Assembly (NCBI RefSeq): GCF_022836935.1
Contig: NZ_CP083239.1
Span: 2,618,001-2,682,000 of the forward strand
Direction of reading: 5' to 3'
Length of the DNA stretch: 64,000 bases
Source of the DNA: Ancylobacter polymorphus
Lineage (GTDB): Bacteria; Pseudomonadota; Alphaproteobacteria; Rhizobiales; Xanthobacteraceae
Each line of letters starts with the position of its first letter. Positions within the stretch are counted from its first letter, which is position 1. Shown piece after piece: positions 31,172-40,140 of this stretch. The notes beneath the pieces are model-generated. The model was not told the origin of the DNA, did no database searches, and saw only the letters and a list, made by a program, of their open reading frames with translations. The position numbers and the translations under genes are program-made.

Positions 31172-33253
31172 TTACCGTCCCTCGCGGGCCCAGGCGGCGG
31201 CGACGCCGGCGAGCAGGATGAGCAGGCCGGACAGGCCGGCAAAGAGCGGGAACAGGCCGAGCCCGCGCACGACGGAAACCTCGCGCATCTGCAGGCCCAT
31301 CCAGTCCTCGCCGGCGAAGCGCTCGCCCGAGCGCACCGCGACGACACGCGGGACAAAGCCGGCGAGGTCCGCCATGCGCCAGACGCCGCCGCCGGTCGCT
31401 TCCAGGATCGGGCGCAGCGTCTGCGTGGTCGAGGTCACCTCGGCGAATTCGAGCGGGTTGAGCGGGCCGATATTCACCAGCGCCGTGTGGGTGCCGTCGC
31501 TGGCGCGCCACAGGCCGAGCATGTCGGCGGGGAAGGTGACGCGGAACAGGCCGGGCGCGGCGGGTTCCAGCGTCACGCGCCGCGTGGCGCCGGTGGGTGT
31601 GGTGATGGTGACGGGCGGGGCGCTGTCGCCCATGGTCTGGCGCTCGACCATGATGTCGCCGCCGCTGGCCACCATGCGCAGCCGCTCCTCCTCCAGATCC
31701 GGCTCCTTCATCAGCCAGTGCGAGAGCCGGCGCAGCAGGTCGATATGCGGGCCGCCGCCCTCATAGCCGCGCGCCCACAGCCAGAAATGATCGGACAGCA
31801 GCAAGGCGACGCGGCCTTCGCCGACGCGGTCGAGCAGCACCACGGGCTTGCCGTTCGGCCCGTCCATCACGCTGGTGCCGCGCGCGGCATCGGTGTCGAC
31901 CAGACGGAAGAAGCGCGACCAGGCCGGCGGCGTGCTCTCCGAGCCCGGCAGAGCGCGGGTGACGGGGTGGCGCTGGCCGGCTTCGGTCAGTTGCGGGCGG
32001 TAGGGCGTCTCGGTCATCTGCCCCGTCGGGCCGGCGGGCAGGATGGCGTCGAGCGGGGTGTAATAGACCGAGCCGTCGGAGATGTAGTCGGTGCCGGCGG
32101 AAACCAGCAGCGCGCCGCCCTCCTGCACATAGCGCACGATATTGTCGAAATAGATCATCGGCAGCACGCCCTGCTGGGCGTAGCGGTCGAAGATGATGAG
32201 ATCGAAATCCTTGATCTTTTGCTGGAACAGCTCGCGCGTCGGGAAGGCGATGAGCGACAGCTCGTTGATCGGCGTGCCGTCCTGCTTTTCCGGCGGGCGC
32301 AGGATAGTGAAGTGGACGAGATCGACATTCGCGTCGGATTTCAGGAGGTTGCGCCAGGTGCGCTCGCCGACATGCGGCTCGCCGGAGACGAGCAGCACGC
32401 GCAGCTTGTCGCGCACGCCGTCAATGGAGACGGCGGCGCGGTTGTTGACCGGGGTGAGTTCGCCCTCCAGCCCGGCGGCCTCGATCTCGACGATGTTGGC
32501 GCCGGCATGGGTGATCTCGACATCCACCTGCGCCGGCTGGCCCGAGGTGACGATGGGGCGGGCCACCACCTCGCCGTCGCGGCGCACGGTGACGGCGACG
32601 CGCGCCCCGGCCGGGGCGCCCTCGTCCTCGACGCGGTAGCCGATGGTCTGGTTCTGCCCGACAATGCCGAAGCGCGGGGTGGAGGTGAGCGCCACGCGCC
32701 GGTCGCGCTCGCCCTCATGGCCGGAGATGATGGCATGCACCGGCGCGCGGAAGCCGAGCGCGGCGACGGTAGCGGGGATGTCGTGCACCCGCCCGTCGGT
32801 GAGGAAGATGGCGCCGGCCACCCGCTCGGGCGGCACATCGGCGAGGCCGGCGGAAAGCGCGGTGAACAGGCGCGTGCCGTCCACCTCGCCGGCGCCGCCG
32901 CCAGCGTCGATGAAGCGGATCTCGGCGCCCTGTTCCTTCAGCCGGGCGAGGCGGCTGTCCAGCTCGGCGCGGGCGGCCTGCGTCATCTGCGTGCGCTCGC
33001 CGAAATCCTGGCTGGCGCTCTGGTCGACGACGACGGCGACCACGGTGGAGAGCGGCTCGCGTTCCTCGCGGGTCAGCGAGGGATTGGCCAGCGCCAGCAC
33101 GGCCAGCGCAATGGCGAGCGCGCGCAGCAGCGAGCCGCGCGTGCGCGAGACAATGACCAGAAGCGCCACCGCGCTGGCGATCACCGCCGCGGCGATCAGC
33201 CAGGGCAGCGGGATCAGCGGATCGAAGGCGAGGCCGAGATTCATGGGAGGCAT
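31172..33253 (-). CDS. Membrane protein with VWA/glutamine-amidotransferase-like domains (MoxR cluster)
   Basis: 693 residues; the ATG at 33244 is an equally possible start. Two N-terminal membrane helices (about 15-32 and 40-58) precede a VWA-like region 'VVAVVVDQSASQDFG' with the DxS metal-site pattern. A class-I gatase-like fold follows ('LRVLLVSGEPHVGERTWRN', 'FDLIIFDRYAQQGVLP', 'GGALLVSAGTDY'), and there is one C-terminal helix (about 665-688). The bulk is probably periplasmic. It is the last of the minus-strand set moxR-DUF58-DUF4159-this gene, which in alphaproteobacteria forms a conserved envelope-linked ATPase cluster of unclear purpose. A family B repeat separates it from DUF4159. 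Confidence 0.8.
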   Translation of the reverse strand: MPPMNLGLAFDPLIPLPWLIAAAVIASAVALLVIVSRTRGSLLRALAIALAVLALANPSLTREEREPLSTVVAVVVDQSASQDFGERTQMTQAARAELDSRLARLKEQGAEIRFIDAGGGAGEVDGTRLFTALSAGLADVPPERVAGAIFLTDGRVHDIPATVAALGFRAPVHAIISGHEGERDRRVALTSTPRFGIVGQNQTIGYRVEDEGAPAGARVAVTVRRDGEVVARPIVTSGQPAQVDVEITHAGANIVEIEAAGLEGELTPVNNRAAVSIDGVRDKLRVLLVSGEPHVGERTWRNLLKSDANVDLVHFTILRPPEKQDGTPINELSLIAFPTRELFQQKIKDFDLIIFDRYAQQGVLPMIYFDNIVRYVQEGGALLVSAGTDYISDGSVYYTPLDAILPAGPTGQMTETPYRPQLTEAGQRHPVTRALPGSESTPPAWSRFFRLVDTDAARGTSVMDGPNGKPVVLLDRVGEGRVALLLSDHFWLWARGYEGGGPHIDLLRRLSHWLMKEPDLEEERLRMVASGGDIMVERQTMGDSAPPVTITTPTGATRRVTLEPAAPGLFRVTFPADMLGLWRASDGTHTALVNIGPLNPLEFAEVTSTTQTLRPILEATGGGVWRMADLAGFVPRVVAVRSGERFAGEDWMGLQMREVSVVRGLGLFPLFAGLSGLLILLAGVAAAWAREGR

Positions 33254-33269
33254 CCGTCGGCGCGGGTTT

Positions 33270-33390
33270 TACCCCCTCTCCCCAGGGGGGAGAGGGATGG
33301 GGTGAGGGGGCTGCACGCACCGGCAGCGTCGTGGCCCCTCACCGACCCGCTGCGCGGGCCCCCTCTCCCCGACGGGGAGAGGGAGGCGGG
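33270..33390. repeat. Dispersed palindromic repeat, family B (copy 2)
   Basis: CCCCTCTCCCC/GGGGAGAGGG hairpins at both ends with a GTGAGGGG...CCCCTCAC dyad between them, the same layout as the element inside phnJ. It occupies the gap between the DUF4159 and VWA/gatase-like genes. Confidence 0.75.
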
Positions 33391-33410
33391 CGGGGTGACC
33401 TGAAAACAAC

Positions 33411-36311
33411 TCACTGCCCCAGCCTTTCCAGCAGCGCCGGCACATGCACCTGATCGGCCTTGTAGTTGCCGGTGAGCACATACATGACGAGGTTGGCGCC
33501 GGCGCGGAAGGCGAGTTCGCGCTGGCGCGGGCCGCCATCGGAGACCGGGAGCAGGGGCTGGCCGTATTCGTCCACCGCCCAGGCGCCGGCGAGGTCGTTG
33601 GAGGTGATGACGACCGGCGACACGCCGTCGCCGGCGCGGGCCGGGCGTTCCTCCGCCTCGTCGGCGGCGGGCAGCGCTTCCACCCAGGTGGTGCCGCCGG
33701 TGAAGCGGCCGGGGAAATCGCGCAGCAGATAGAACGCCTTGGTCAGCACATGGTCGCGCGGCACCGGCTCCAGCTCGGGAATGTCGAGCCCCTCCAGAAT
33801 GGCGCGCAGCGTCGCATTGGCGGGCGAACCGGCGCCGTTGGAGCCGGGCAACGTGGTCTCGGCGTCGCGCGTGTCGAAGATGACGGTGCCGCCCTGCTTC
33901 ATGAAGGCGTCGACGCGCGCCAGCGTCTGCGGGCTCGGGCGCTCGGCGCCGGGCACGATCGGCCAGTAGATCAGCGGGAAGAAGGAGAGCTCGTCGCGCG
34001 CGACGTCGACGCCCATCGGCTCGCCGGCTTCCAGCGCGGTGCGCTCACCGAGGAAATCGGTGAGCCCCTTCAGCCCGGCGCGGCTGACCGCGTCGGTCTC
34101 GGCATCGCCGGTGACGACATAGGCGAGGCGGGTGGAATTGGTCGCCTGCAGCGCGAAATCGATCTCGCCCGGCGTCATCGGCTTGTCCGGCGCGGCGGCC
34201 GGTGCAGGAGCCTGCGCGCTCTGGGCGAGCGGCGGGGTCATGGGCTTGGGCTGGGCATGGGCGTCGCCCGGCGCGCCGGTGGCGAGGCCGAGCGCCAGCA
34301 ACAGCGCGGCCGCACCCCCGGCCGTCCGACGGGAGGTGAGGCGGGAGGCGCCGCCGGCGAGCAGGAACACGATCATGGCGTCGACCAGAAGGAGGGCCAG
34401 CAGCGCCACCAAGAGCGGCGCGCGCAAATCGCGCGGGGCGGCGTCGCGGTAGGGCTCCAGCCGGCCGAGGCTTGAGAGGTCCAGCGCCACCAGCCGGTCG
34501 CGCGGCAACAGGGCGTTGACCGCCACCAGCCCGTCCGGCGGGCCGTAGAAGCCCGGCGGATGGTCGGCGCTGGCGCGGCCGCGATAGCCGACGGGAATCG
34601 CCTTGGCGGTGGGCAGGGTCGGGCGGAAGGCGCCGAAGCCGTCGAGCAGCCGGGTGGGGGCGAGCGTCTCGCCACTCAGCACCGGCCCGCCGGTGGCATC
34701 CGTCGCGGCTTCGCTGGCGGTGGCACCGCCCAGCGCCACCACCCGGCGCAGCATTTCCACGAAGGCGCCCGAGATCGGCAGGTTCGACCACGACGTGTCG
34801 GCGGTGACGTGGAACAGCACCAGCGTGCCGGCGCCGCGCCGCTCGCCGGTGACGAGCGGCGTGCCATCGGTGAGCGTCGCCCAGGTGCGGGAGGCCAACA
34901 GCCCGTCGGGTTCGGCCAGCACCTGGCGGTTTACGGTGATGTCGTTCGGAACCGCCACGTCGCGGAACGGGCCTTCGGCCGAAAAGCCGCCGAGCGCCTG
35001 CGGCTGTTCCCAGGACAGCGAGCCGCCGAGCACGCGCCCGCCGCGCCGCAGCGTCACCGGCACCAGCTCGTCCGAGCCATTGGCGAGGCGCGGGCCGGCG
35101 AAGCGGATGAGCACGCCGCCGCCCTCCACCCAGCGGGCGAGGCGGGCCTGCGTCTGCGCCGGCAGGGTACCGACATCGGAGAGAATGATCACCGGCAGCT
35201 TCTGCTCGATGAAGCGGTCCACCGCCTCGGCAGTGGAGGTGCCCTCGGCGGTGCGGATATCGGCGAAGGGGGCGAGCGCCCGCGTGAGGTAATAGGACGG
35301 CGCGAGCAAGGGCTGGCGCTGGTCGGCGGCGACGCCGGAGACCACGCCGACGGTGCGGCGGCGCCAGCGCTTGTCGAGCAGCTGCACCGCGCCGGCAGAG
35401 GCCTCGTCGCGAATGTCGAGCCGTGCCACCTCGTTGCGGATTTCCACCGGCAGGTCGAAGCGGGCCTCGCTCTCGCCGGCGCCGGCGGTGAAGGCGAAGG
35501 GCGCCTCGCCCAGCGGCAGGCCGCGCATGTCATAGGCGCGCACCATGCCGGCGCGAGGTGCGCTCTCGCGGCCGGCGCGCAGCACCTTCACGGTGAGCGC
35601 GTCCACCGCATTGTCGGCCGCCGCCAGCGCCAGCGGCTCGGTGACGCCATCGACCAGCGTGGTGAGCGGCCGGTTGCCAATGATGGCGGCGAGATCGGCC
35701 GGGGCGGTGCCGGCGCTGTCGAGGGCGACGCCGTCGGAGAGATAGATCACGCTCGCCTCCGGCGCGGCGGCGAGCGCCTTGGCCAGGCTGGCGAAAGCCG
35801 GGGCGCGGTCGGGCACGAAGGCCGCGGGGGCGAGCGTGCGCAGCCGCTCGCGCGCCTCGCGCGGGGAGATCACGCGGGGCTCCAGCGGCGGCTCGCCGGT
35901 GGGGATGAGGATGACGCCGCGCCCTTCGAGATCGGCATCGGCGACCACGCCCTCGGCGCTGGCGAGGCGCGCAGACCAGCCGGCGGCGGCGGGCCAACCG
36001 GAATCGATGAGCAGCACCACCGGGCCGGACGAGGCCGGGCCGGCGACGGGCGGATTCCAGATCGGCCCGGCGGCGGCAAGGATGATGAGCGCGGCCAGCA
36101 GGAGCCGCAGCACGGTGAGCCACCACGGCGTGCGGGCCGGGGTTTCTTCCTTTGGCGGAATGTCGAGCAGCAGGCGCATTGGCGCGAAGGCGAGCTTGCG
36201 CGGACGCGGCGGCACGAGGCGCAGCAGGAACCAGAGCAGCGGCAGGGCGGCGAGCGCGGTCAGCAGCAGCGGGGTGGCGAAGGCGAGGGGCAGCCCGAAA
36301 AGTCCGGTCAT
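33411..36311 (-). CDS. BatA-type N-terminal / DUF4159 membrane protein
   Basis: 966 residues. N-terminal BatA-like region: two helices (about 8-30 and 63-83) around 'PPRPRKLAFAPMRLLLDIPPKEE', the hallmark of aerotolerance-type proteins. A long periplasmic or cytoplasmic mid-region follows, then a helix near 640-660. The C-terminal DUF4159 domain (about 735-960) shows 'EIDFALQATNSTRLAYVVTGD', 'ELSFFPLIYWPIVPG' and 'DAFMKQGGTVIFDTRD'. The ATGA overlap with DUF58 (36308-36311) shows tight coupling. It is probably an envelope platform working with the MoxR ATPase. Confidence 0.88.
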   Translation of the reverse strand: MTGLFGLPLAFATPLLLTALAALPLLWFLLRLVPPRPRKLAFAPMRLLLDIPPKEETPARTPWWLTVLRLLLAALIILAAAGPIWNPPVAGPASSGPVVLLIDSGWPAAAGWSARLASAEGVVADADLEGRGVILIPTGEPPLEPRVISPREARERLRTLAPAAFVPDRAPAFASLAKALAAAPEASVIYLSDGVALDSAGTAPADLAAIIGNRPLTTLVDGVTEPLALAAADNAVDALTVKVLRAGRESAPRAGMVRAYDMRGLPLGEAPFAFTAGAGESEARFDLPVEIRNEVARLDIRDEASAGAVQLLDKRWRRRTVGVVSGVAADQRQPLLAPSYYLTRALAPFADIRTAEGTSTAEAVDRFIEQKLPVIILSDVGTLPAQTQARLARWVEGGGVLIRFAGPRLANGSDELVPVTLRRGGRVLGGSLSWEQPQALGGFSAEGPFRDVAVPNDITVNRQVLAEPDGLLASRTWATLTDGTPLVTGERRGAGTLVLFHVTADTSWSNLPISGAFVEMLRRVVALGGATASEAATDATGGPVLSGETLAPTRLLDGFGAFRPTLPTAKAIPVGYRGRASADHPPGFYGPPDGLVAVNALLPRDRLVALDLSSLGRLEPYRDAAPRDLRAPLLVALLALLLVDAMIVFLLAGGASRLTSRRTAGGAAALLLALGLATGAPGDAHAQPKPMTPPLAQSAQAPAPAAAPDKPMTPGEIDFALQATNSTRLAYVVTGDAETDAVSRAGLKGLTDFLGERTALEAGEPMGVDVARDELSFFPLIYWPIVPGAERPSPQTLARVDAFMKQGGTVIFDTRDAETTLPGSNGAGSPANATLRAILEGLDIPELEPVPRDHVLTKAFYLLRDFPGRFTGGTTWVEALPAADEAEERPARAGDGVSPVVITSNDLAGAWAVDEYGQPLLPVSDGGPRQRELAFRAGANLVMYVLTGNYKADQVHVPALLERLGQ

Positions 36312-37255
36312 GCCAGATGCCCCGAAACATGCCCCGTCTCGTCAGCGGCGCCCTCGCGCGGCGGCACGGCGCCAAGGCCGCCGCTCATGCGCGCATGCAG
36401 CGCCAGCAGCACCTCGCTCGCCGGCCGGTCGGTGCGGTGGACGAGGAAGCTCCAGCGGTGGCGCTCGGCCTCGCGGCGAATGGCGTCGCGATGGGCCGCG
36501 ACGCGGGCGACATACTCCGCCCGCACCGTCTCGGCCCGGCCGATGGTCAGCGTGGCGCCGCTTTCCGGCTCGCGGAATTCGACGCGGCCGGAATAGGGGA
36601 AGGTCTCTTCCGCCGGATCGCACACCTGCACCACATGGCCGTTGGCGCCGGAGGAGGAGAGGCCGCCAAGGCTCGCCACCACCTCCCGCGTCGGGCTCCA
36701 CAGGTCGCCGAGCAGCACCACTTCCGCCAGCGGCGAGGGAGCGAAGGCGGGCGGCAGGCTTTGCGGCAGGCTGGCGGCGTGGATGAGCGATTCCGCCATC
36801 TTCTCGACGATGCGGCGCGAGGCGGAAGGGCGCATCACGCCGGGAATGCCGACCCGCTCGCCACCCCGCACCAGCAGGTCCGCCAGGGCGAAGGCGAGCA
36901 CGAGCGCGCGGTCGCGCTTGGTCTCCCACACCAGCGGCGAGGCAAACACCATGGAGGCGGAGAGGTCCGGCCAGATCCACACCGTGTGCGCGGCTTCCCA
37001 TTCGCGCTCGCGGACATAGAGATGATCGTCCCGGGCGGAGCGGCGCCAGTCGACGCGGGCCGAGGGCTCGCCATCGTTGAAGCGGCGGTACTGCCAGAAA
37101 TTCTCGCCCGTGCCGGCGCGGCGGCGCCCGTGCAGGCCGTGATAAACACTGGCGGCGATGCGGCGCGCTTCCAGCACCAGCCGGGGCATGGCCGCGACAA
37201 GGCCGGCCGCGTCCTGCGCGGCGCCTCGCACGGCGGTATCGGCGTCGAATTCCAC
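36308..37255 (-). CDS. DUF58 domain protein (MoxR partner)
   Basis: 315 residues from a GTG at 37253-37255. The DUF58 core 'VDWRRSARDDHLYVREREWE' (about residues 65-90) is followed by a VWA-like 'VWIWPDLSASMVFASPL' and 'LLGDLWSPTREVVASL'. DUF58 proteins are predicted MoxR clients or adaptors. No membrane segment is seen, unlike many relatives. It is separated from moxR by 86 bases carrying two tandem palindromic units. Confidence 0.9.
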   Translation of the reverse strand: MEFDADTAVRGAAQDAAGLVAAMPRLVLEARRIAASVYHGLHGRRRAGTGENFWQYRRFNDGEPSARVDWRRSARDDHLYVREREWEAAHTVWIWPDLSASMVFASPLVWETKRDRALVLAFALADLLVRGGERVGIPGVMRPSASRRIVEKMAESLIHAASLPQSLPPAFAPSPLAEVVLLGDLWSPTREVVASLGGLSSSGANGHVVQVCDPAEETFPYSGRVEFREPESGATLTIGRAETVRAEYVARVAAHRDAIRREAERHRWSFLVHRTDRPASEVLLALHARMSGGLGAVPPREGAADETGHVSGHLA

Positions 37256-37278
37256 CCGGTCAGGTCTCCGTCACACGG

Positions 37279-37335
37279 TTGGCGGCTCGCGCCGCCGTTA
37301 CAACACAGGCTTGGCGGCGCGCGCCGCCGTTACAA
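37279..37335. repeat. Two tandem 32-bp palindromic units between moxR and DUF58
   Basis: The core TTGGCGGC-N4-GCCGCCGTTACAA starts at 37279 and again at 37311. Each unit forms a GGCGGC/GCCGCC hairpin with a 4-base loop, TCGC in one and GCGC in the other. They lie in the intercistronic RNA. Confidence 0.75.
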
Positions 37336-37341
37336 ACAGCT

Positions 37342-38352
37342 TCAGCCGATCCGCTTCGCCAGCTTGGCGATCACGCCCGGCACCGTCTCGCCATCGGCGC
37401 GGGCGGCGAAGGTGAGCGCCATGCGGTGCTTGAGCACGGGTTCGGCCAGCGCCACCACATCGTCCACCGACGGGGCGTAGCGCCCGTCCAGCAGCGCGCG
37501 GGCGCGCACCGCCAGCATCAGCGACTGCGAGGCGCGCGGGCCGGGGCCCCAGGCGATGAACTTCGAGAGGTCGCCCGCCTCCGACCCCGGACGGGCGGAG
37601 CGGACCAAGGTGAGGATGGCCTCGACTACGGATTCGCCCACGGGGAGGCGGCGCACCAGACGCTGGGCGGCGGCGAGTTCGTCCGCCGTCATCACCGCGC
37701 GCGGCTTGGTCTCTTCCGCGCTTGTGGTGTCGAACAGGATTTTCCGCTCGGACTCACGGTCGGGGTAATCGACATCGATTTCCATGAGGAAGCGGTCGAG
37801 CTGGGCTTCGGGCAGGGGATAGGTGCCCTCCTGCTCCAGCGGGTTCTGCGTCGCCAGCACATGGAAGGGCTTCGGCAGATCATGGCGCACGCCGGCGACC
37901 GTGACATGGCCCTCCTGCATCGACTGCAGCAGCGCCGACTGGGTGCGCGGCGAGGCGCGGTTGATCTCGTCCGCCATCAGGAGCTGGGCGAAGACCGGGC
38001 CGGGAATGAAGCGGAAGGAACGCCGCCCGCCGGCGCTTTCCTCCAGCACCTCGGCGCCGAGAATGTCGGAGGGCATGAGGTCGGGCGTGAACTGCACGCG
38101 CCGGGCGTCGAGCCCCAGCACCACGCCGAGCGTTTCCACCAGCTTGGTCTTGGCAAGGCCCGGCACGCCGACCAAGAGGCCGTGGCCGCCGGACAGCAGG
38201 GTGATGAGCGTGCGCTCGACCACCGCTTCCTGGCCGAAAATCACCGCGCCGATGCCGGCCCGGGCGGCGCGGACATTGGCGGCGGTGGATTCCGCCGTGC
38301 GGATGATCATGTCATCGAGGGATTCGAAATTCTCGCCGGTGGCGGATGTCAT
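37342..38352 (-). CDS. MoxR-family AAA+ ATPase
   Basis: 336 residues from the ATG at 38350-38352, with AGGAGC upstream; the longer open frame has no support. Walker A 'GVPGLAKTKLVETL' (about 62-75), Walker B 'LLMADEINRASPRTQSALL', sensor 1 'VLATQNPLEQEGTYPLPEAQLDRF' and a C-terminal lid. MoxR ATPases are thought to act as chaperones that activate metal- or VWA-containing partners. First gene of the four-gene membrane cluster. Confidence 0.95.
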   Translation of the reverse strand: MTSATGENFESLDDMIIRTAESTAANVRAARAGIGAVIFGQEAVVERTLITLLSGGHGLLVGVPGLAKTKLVETLGVVLGLDARRVQFTPDLMPSDILGAEVLEESAGGRRSFRFIPGPVFAQLLMADEINRASPRTQSALLQSMQEGHVTVAGVRHDLPKPFHVLATQNPLEQEGTYPLPEAQLDRFLMEIDVDYPDRESERKILFDTTSAEETKPRAVMTADELAAAQRLVRRLPVGESVVEAILTLVRSARPGSEAGDLSKFIAWGPGPRASQSLMLAVRARALLDGRYAPSVDDVVALAEPVLKHRMALTFAARADGETVPGVIAKLAKRIG

Positions 38353-38612
38353 GGCGTGCTCCTGCAATTCCAAATCCCGCGTCCCCGCCCGGCCCGAAGG
38401 CCGCACCGCGAGACGCCCCGTCGCTTCCACCCCGCGCCGATTGTGCGCTGCAACACGAACGAGTGCAACGCGTGGAACGCACAACCGCGCGAGGGATTCG
38501 CGCGCCGGCTTGGGCTTCCGCAGGGCTGAGCTTACGCTATCCTGCAACCGCGTCGACTATCGGGCGGGGGATCACGACTGCGCGATTGCATGCGTGTGAC
38601 AGGGATTTCCCC

Positions 38613-39209
38613 ATGAACTCAGAAACTTCCGCGCGGATTGACGATTTGGTGCGCGCGCTCGGAAACAGCCCCGCGCAAGCCCTGCCGCCGGTGGAGCGGT
38701 GGAATCCGCCCGATTGTGGCGAGATCGACATCGTGATCGACCGCGAGGGCGTGTGGCACCATGAGGGCCGGCCGATCCGCCGCCCGGCGCTGGTGCGCCT
38801 GTTCGCCTCGGTGCTGCGGCGCGAGGGCGAACGCTACGTGCTGGTGACGCCGGTGGAGAAGCTGGGCATCCGGGTGGAGGACGCGCCCTTCCTCGCCGTC
38901 GCGATGGCGGTGGAGCCGGAAGGGGCGGGGGAGGGCGCGCCGCGCCTTATCTTCCGCACCAATCTCGACGATGTCGTCGCCTGCGACCGCGACCATAAGC
39001 TGCGGGTCGACATACGGGCGGATGGCGAGCCGCGACCCTATGTCTATATCCGTCGCGGCCTGTGGGCGCGGCTGACCCGCGCCGTCTTCCTCGATCTCGC
39101 CGAGCGGGCGGAAGAGCGCGTGATGGACGGGCGGCGCGTCTTCGGCGTCGCCTCGGGCGGGGCGTTCTTCGCGCTGGCGCCCGCCGAAGAGCTGGACGAG
39201 GAGGGATGA
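38613..39209 (+). CDS. DUF1285 domain protein
   Basis: 198 residues from the ATG at 38613, with AGGGA upstream. DUF1285 features: 'GEIDIVIDREGVWHHEGRPIRRPALVRLFASVLRREGERYVLVTPVEKL' and 'PRLIFRTNLDDVVACDRDH', then 'PYVYIRRGLWARLTRAVFLDL'. Function of the family is unknown; the fold is a double-psi-type beta barrel in solved members. Its stop overlaps the NUDIX start by 4 bases, heading a four-gene operon. Confidence 0.88.
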   Translation: MNSETSARIDDLVRALGNSPAQALPPVERWNPPDCGEIDIVIDREGVWHHEGRPIRRPALVRLFASVLRREGERYVLVTPVEKLGIRVEDAPFLAVAMAVEPEGAGEGAPRLIFRTNLDDVVACDRDHKLRVDIRADGEPRPYVYIRRGLWARLTRAVFLDLAERAEERVMDGRRVFGVASGGAFFALAPAEELDEEG

Positions 39210-39880
39210 ACGCCTTGCCTGTGAACGTGCTGACGACGCCGGAGACGACCGACGCGGCGCCGCTCGACCTCGGCGACTTTCTCGCCCGCGCCCGTGCCCG
39301 CCTGCTCGCCGTGCCGGACCTCGATGGCGACCCGGTGCGCGGCGACCATGAGCTGACGCCGGAATTCCGCGCGCTGGTCGATGCCCGCCCGGTGCGCGGG
39401 GCGGCGGTGCTGGTGCCGATCATCGCCCGCGAGCGGCCGACCGTGCTGCTCACCCTGCGCTCGGCGCATCTTTCCAGCCATGCGGCGCAGATCGCCTTTC
39501 CCGGCGGCAAGATCGACCCGCAGGACGACGGCCCGCTCGGCGCGGCGCTGCGCGAGGCGCAGGAGGAGGTGGGGCTGGCGGCTGATCTGGTGGACCCGCT
39601 CGGCTATCTCGACCCCTATCTCGCCCGCACCGGCTATCGCATCGTGCCTGTCGTGGGGCTCGTCCAGCCGGATTTCGGGCTGACGCTGAACCCCGGCGAG
39701 GTGGACGAAGCCTTCGAGGTGCCGCTGGATTTTCTGATGAATGACGGCAACCACCAGCGCGAAAGCCGCGAATGGCTCGGCATGGTCCGCACCTTCCACG
39801 CCATGACCTATGAGAAGCGCCGCATCTGGGGCATCACCGCCGGCATATTGCGCAGCCTTTACGAGAGGATCTACGCCTGA
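39206..39880 (+). CDS. CoA pyrophosphatase-like NUDIX hydrolase
   Basis: 224 residues from the ATG at 39206 (ATGA overlap with the DUF1285 stop). 'LLTLRSAHLSSHAAQIAFPGGKIDPQDDG' is the CoA-NUDIX (NudL-type) motif. The NUDIX box 'GALREAQEEVGL' carries the metal-binding Glu residues. These enzymes cleave CoA and its derivatives to 3',5'-ADP and phosphopantetheine. In rhizobial genomes it is commonly next to a CCA-adding enzyme, as here. Confidence 0.92.
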   Translation: MNALPVNVLTTPETTDAAPLDLGDFLARARARLLAVPDLDGDPVRGDHELTPEFRALVDARPVRGAAVLVPIIARERPTVLLTLRSAHLSSHAAQIAFPGGKIDPQDDGPLGAALREAQEEVGLAADLVDPLGYLDPYLARTGYRIVPVVGLVQPDFGLTLNPGEVDEAFEVPLDFLMNDGNHQRESREWLGMVRTFHAMTYEKRRIWGITAGILRSLYERIYA

Positions 39881-40140
39881 TGGCCCGTATCCTCGCCCAG
39901 CTCGCGCTGTTCGTCCTGCCTTTCCTCGCCTTCGCGCTGTATCTGCGCTACGGCCGCAAGGTCGATTCCTGGCTTTCCGGCTGGTCGCTGCGGGCGATGC
40001 TGGTGTGTTCCGTCATCGCCGTGCTGCTGGTGGCGGGCAGCCTTTATGTGTTCGAATCCTCCTCGCGCGGGCCGACCACCGGCCGCTATGTGCCGCCGAC
40101 CTGGAAGGACGGGGTGATGGTGCCGGGGCATATCGAATGA
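39880..40140 (+). CDS. DUF6111-type small membrane protein
   Basis: 86 residues with two membrane helices, about 5-23 ('LALFVLPFLAFALYL') and 37-57 ('AMLVCSVIAVLLVAGSLYVF'), separated by a basic loop. The C-terminal 'GRYVPPTWKDGVMVPGHI' is the conserved tail of this alphaproteobacterial family. Function unknown. It shares one base with the NUDIX stop and overlaps the CCA transferase start by 4 bases, so all are cotranslated. Confidence 0.85.
   Translation: MARILAQLALFVLPFLAFALYLRYGRKVDSWLSGWSLRAMLVCSVIAVLLVAGSLYVFESSSRGPTTGRYVPPTWKDGVMVPGHIE

Noticed and set aside
34560-36596. Long plus-strand open frame opposite the DUF4159 gene
   Set aside because: Gly/Ala/Arg-rich antisense shadow with no family features.
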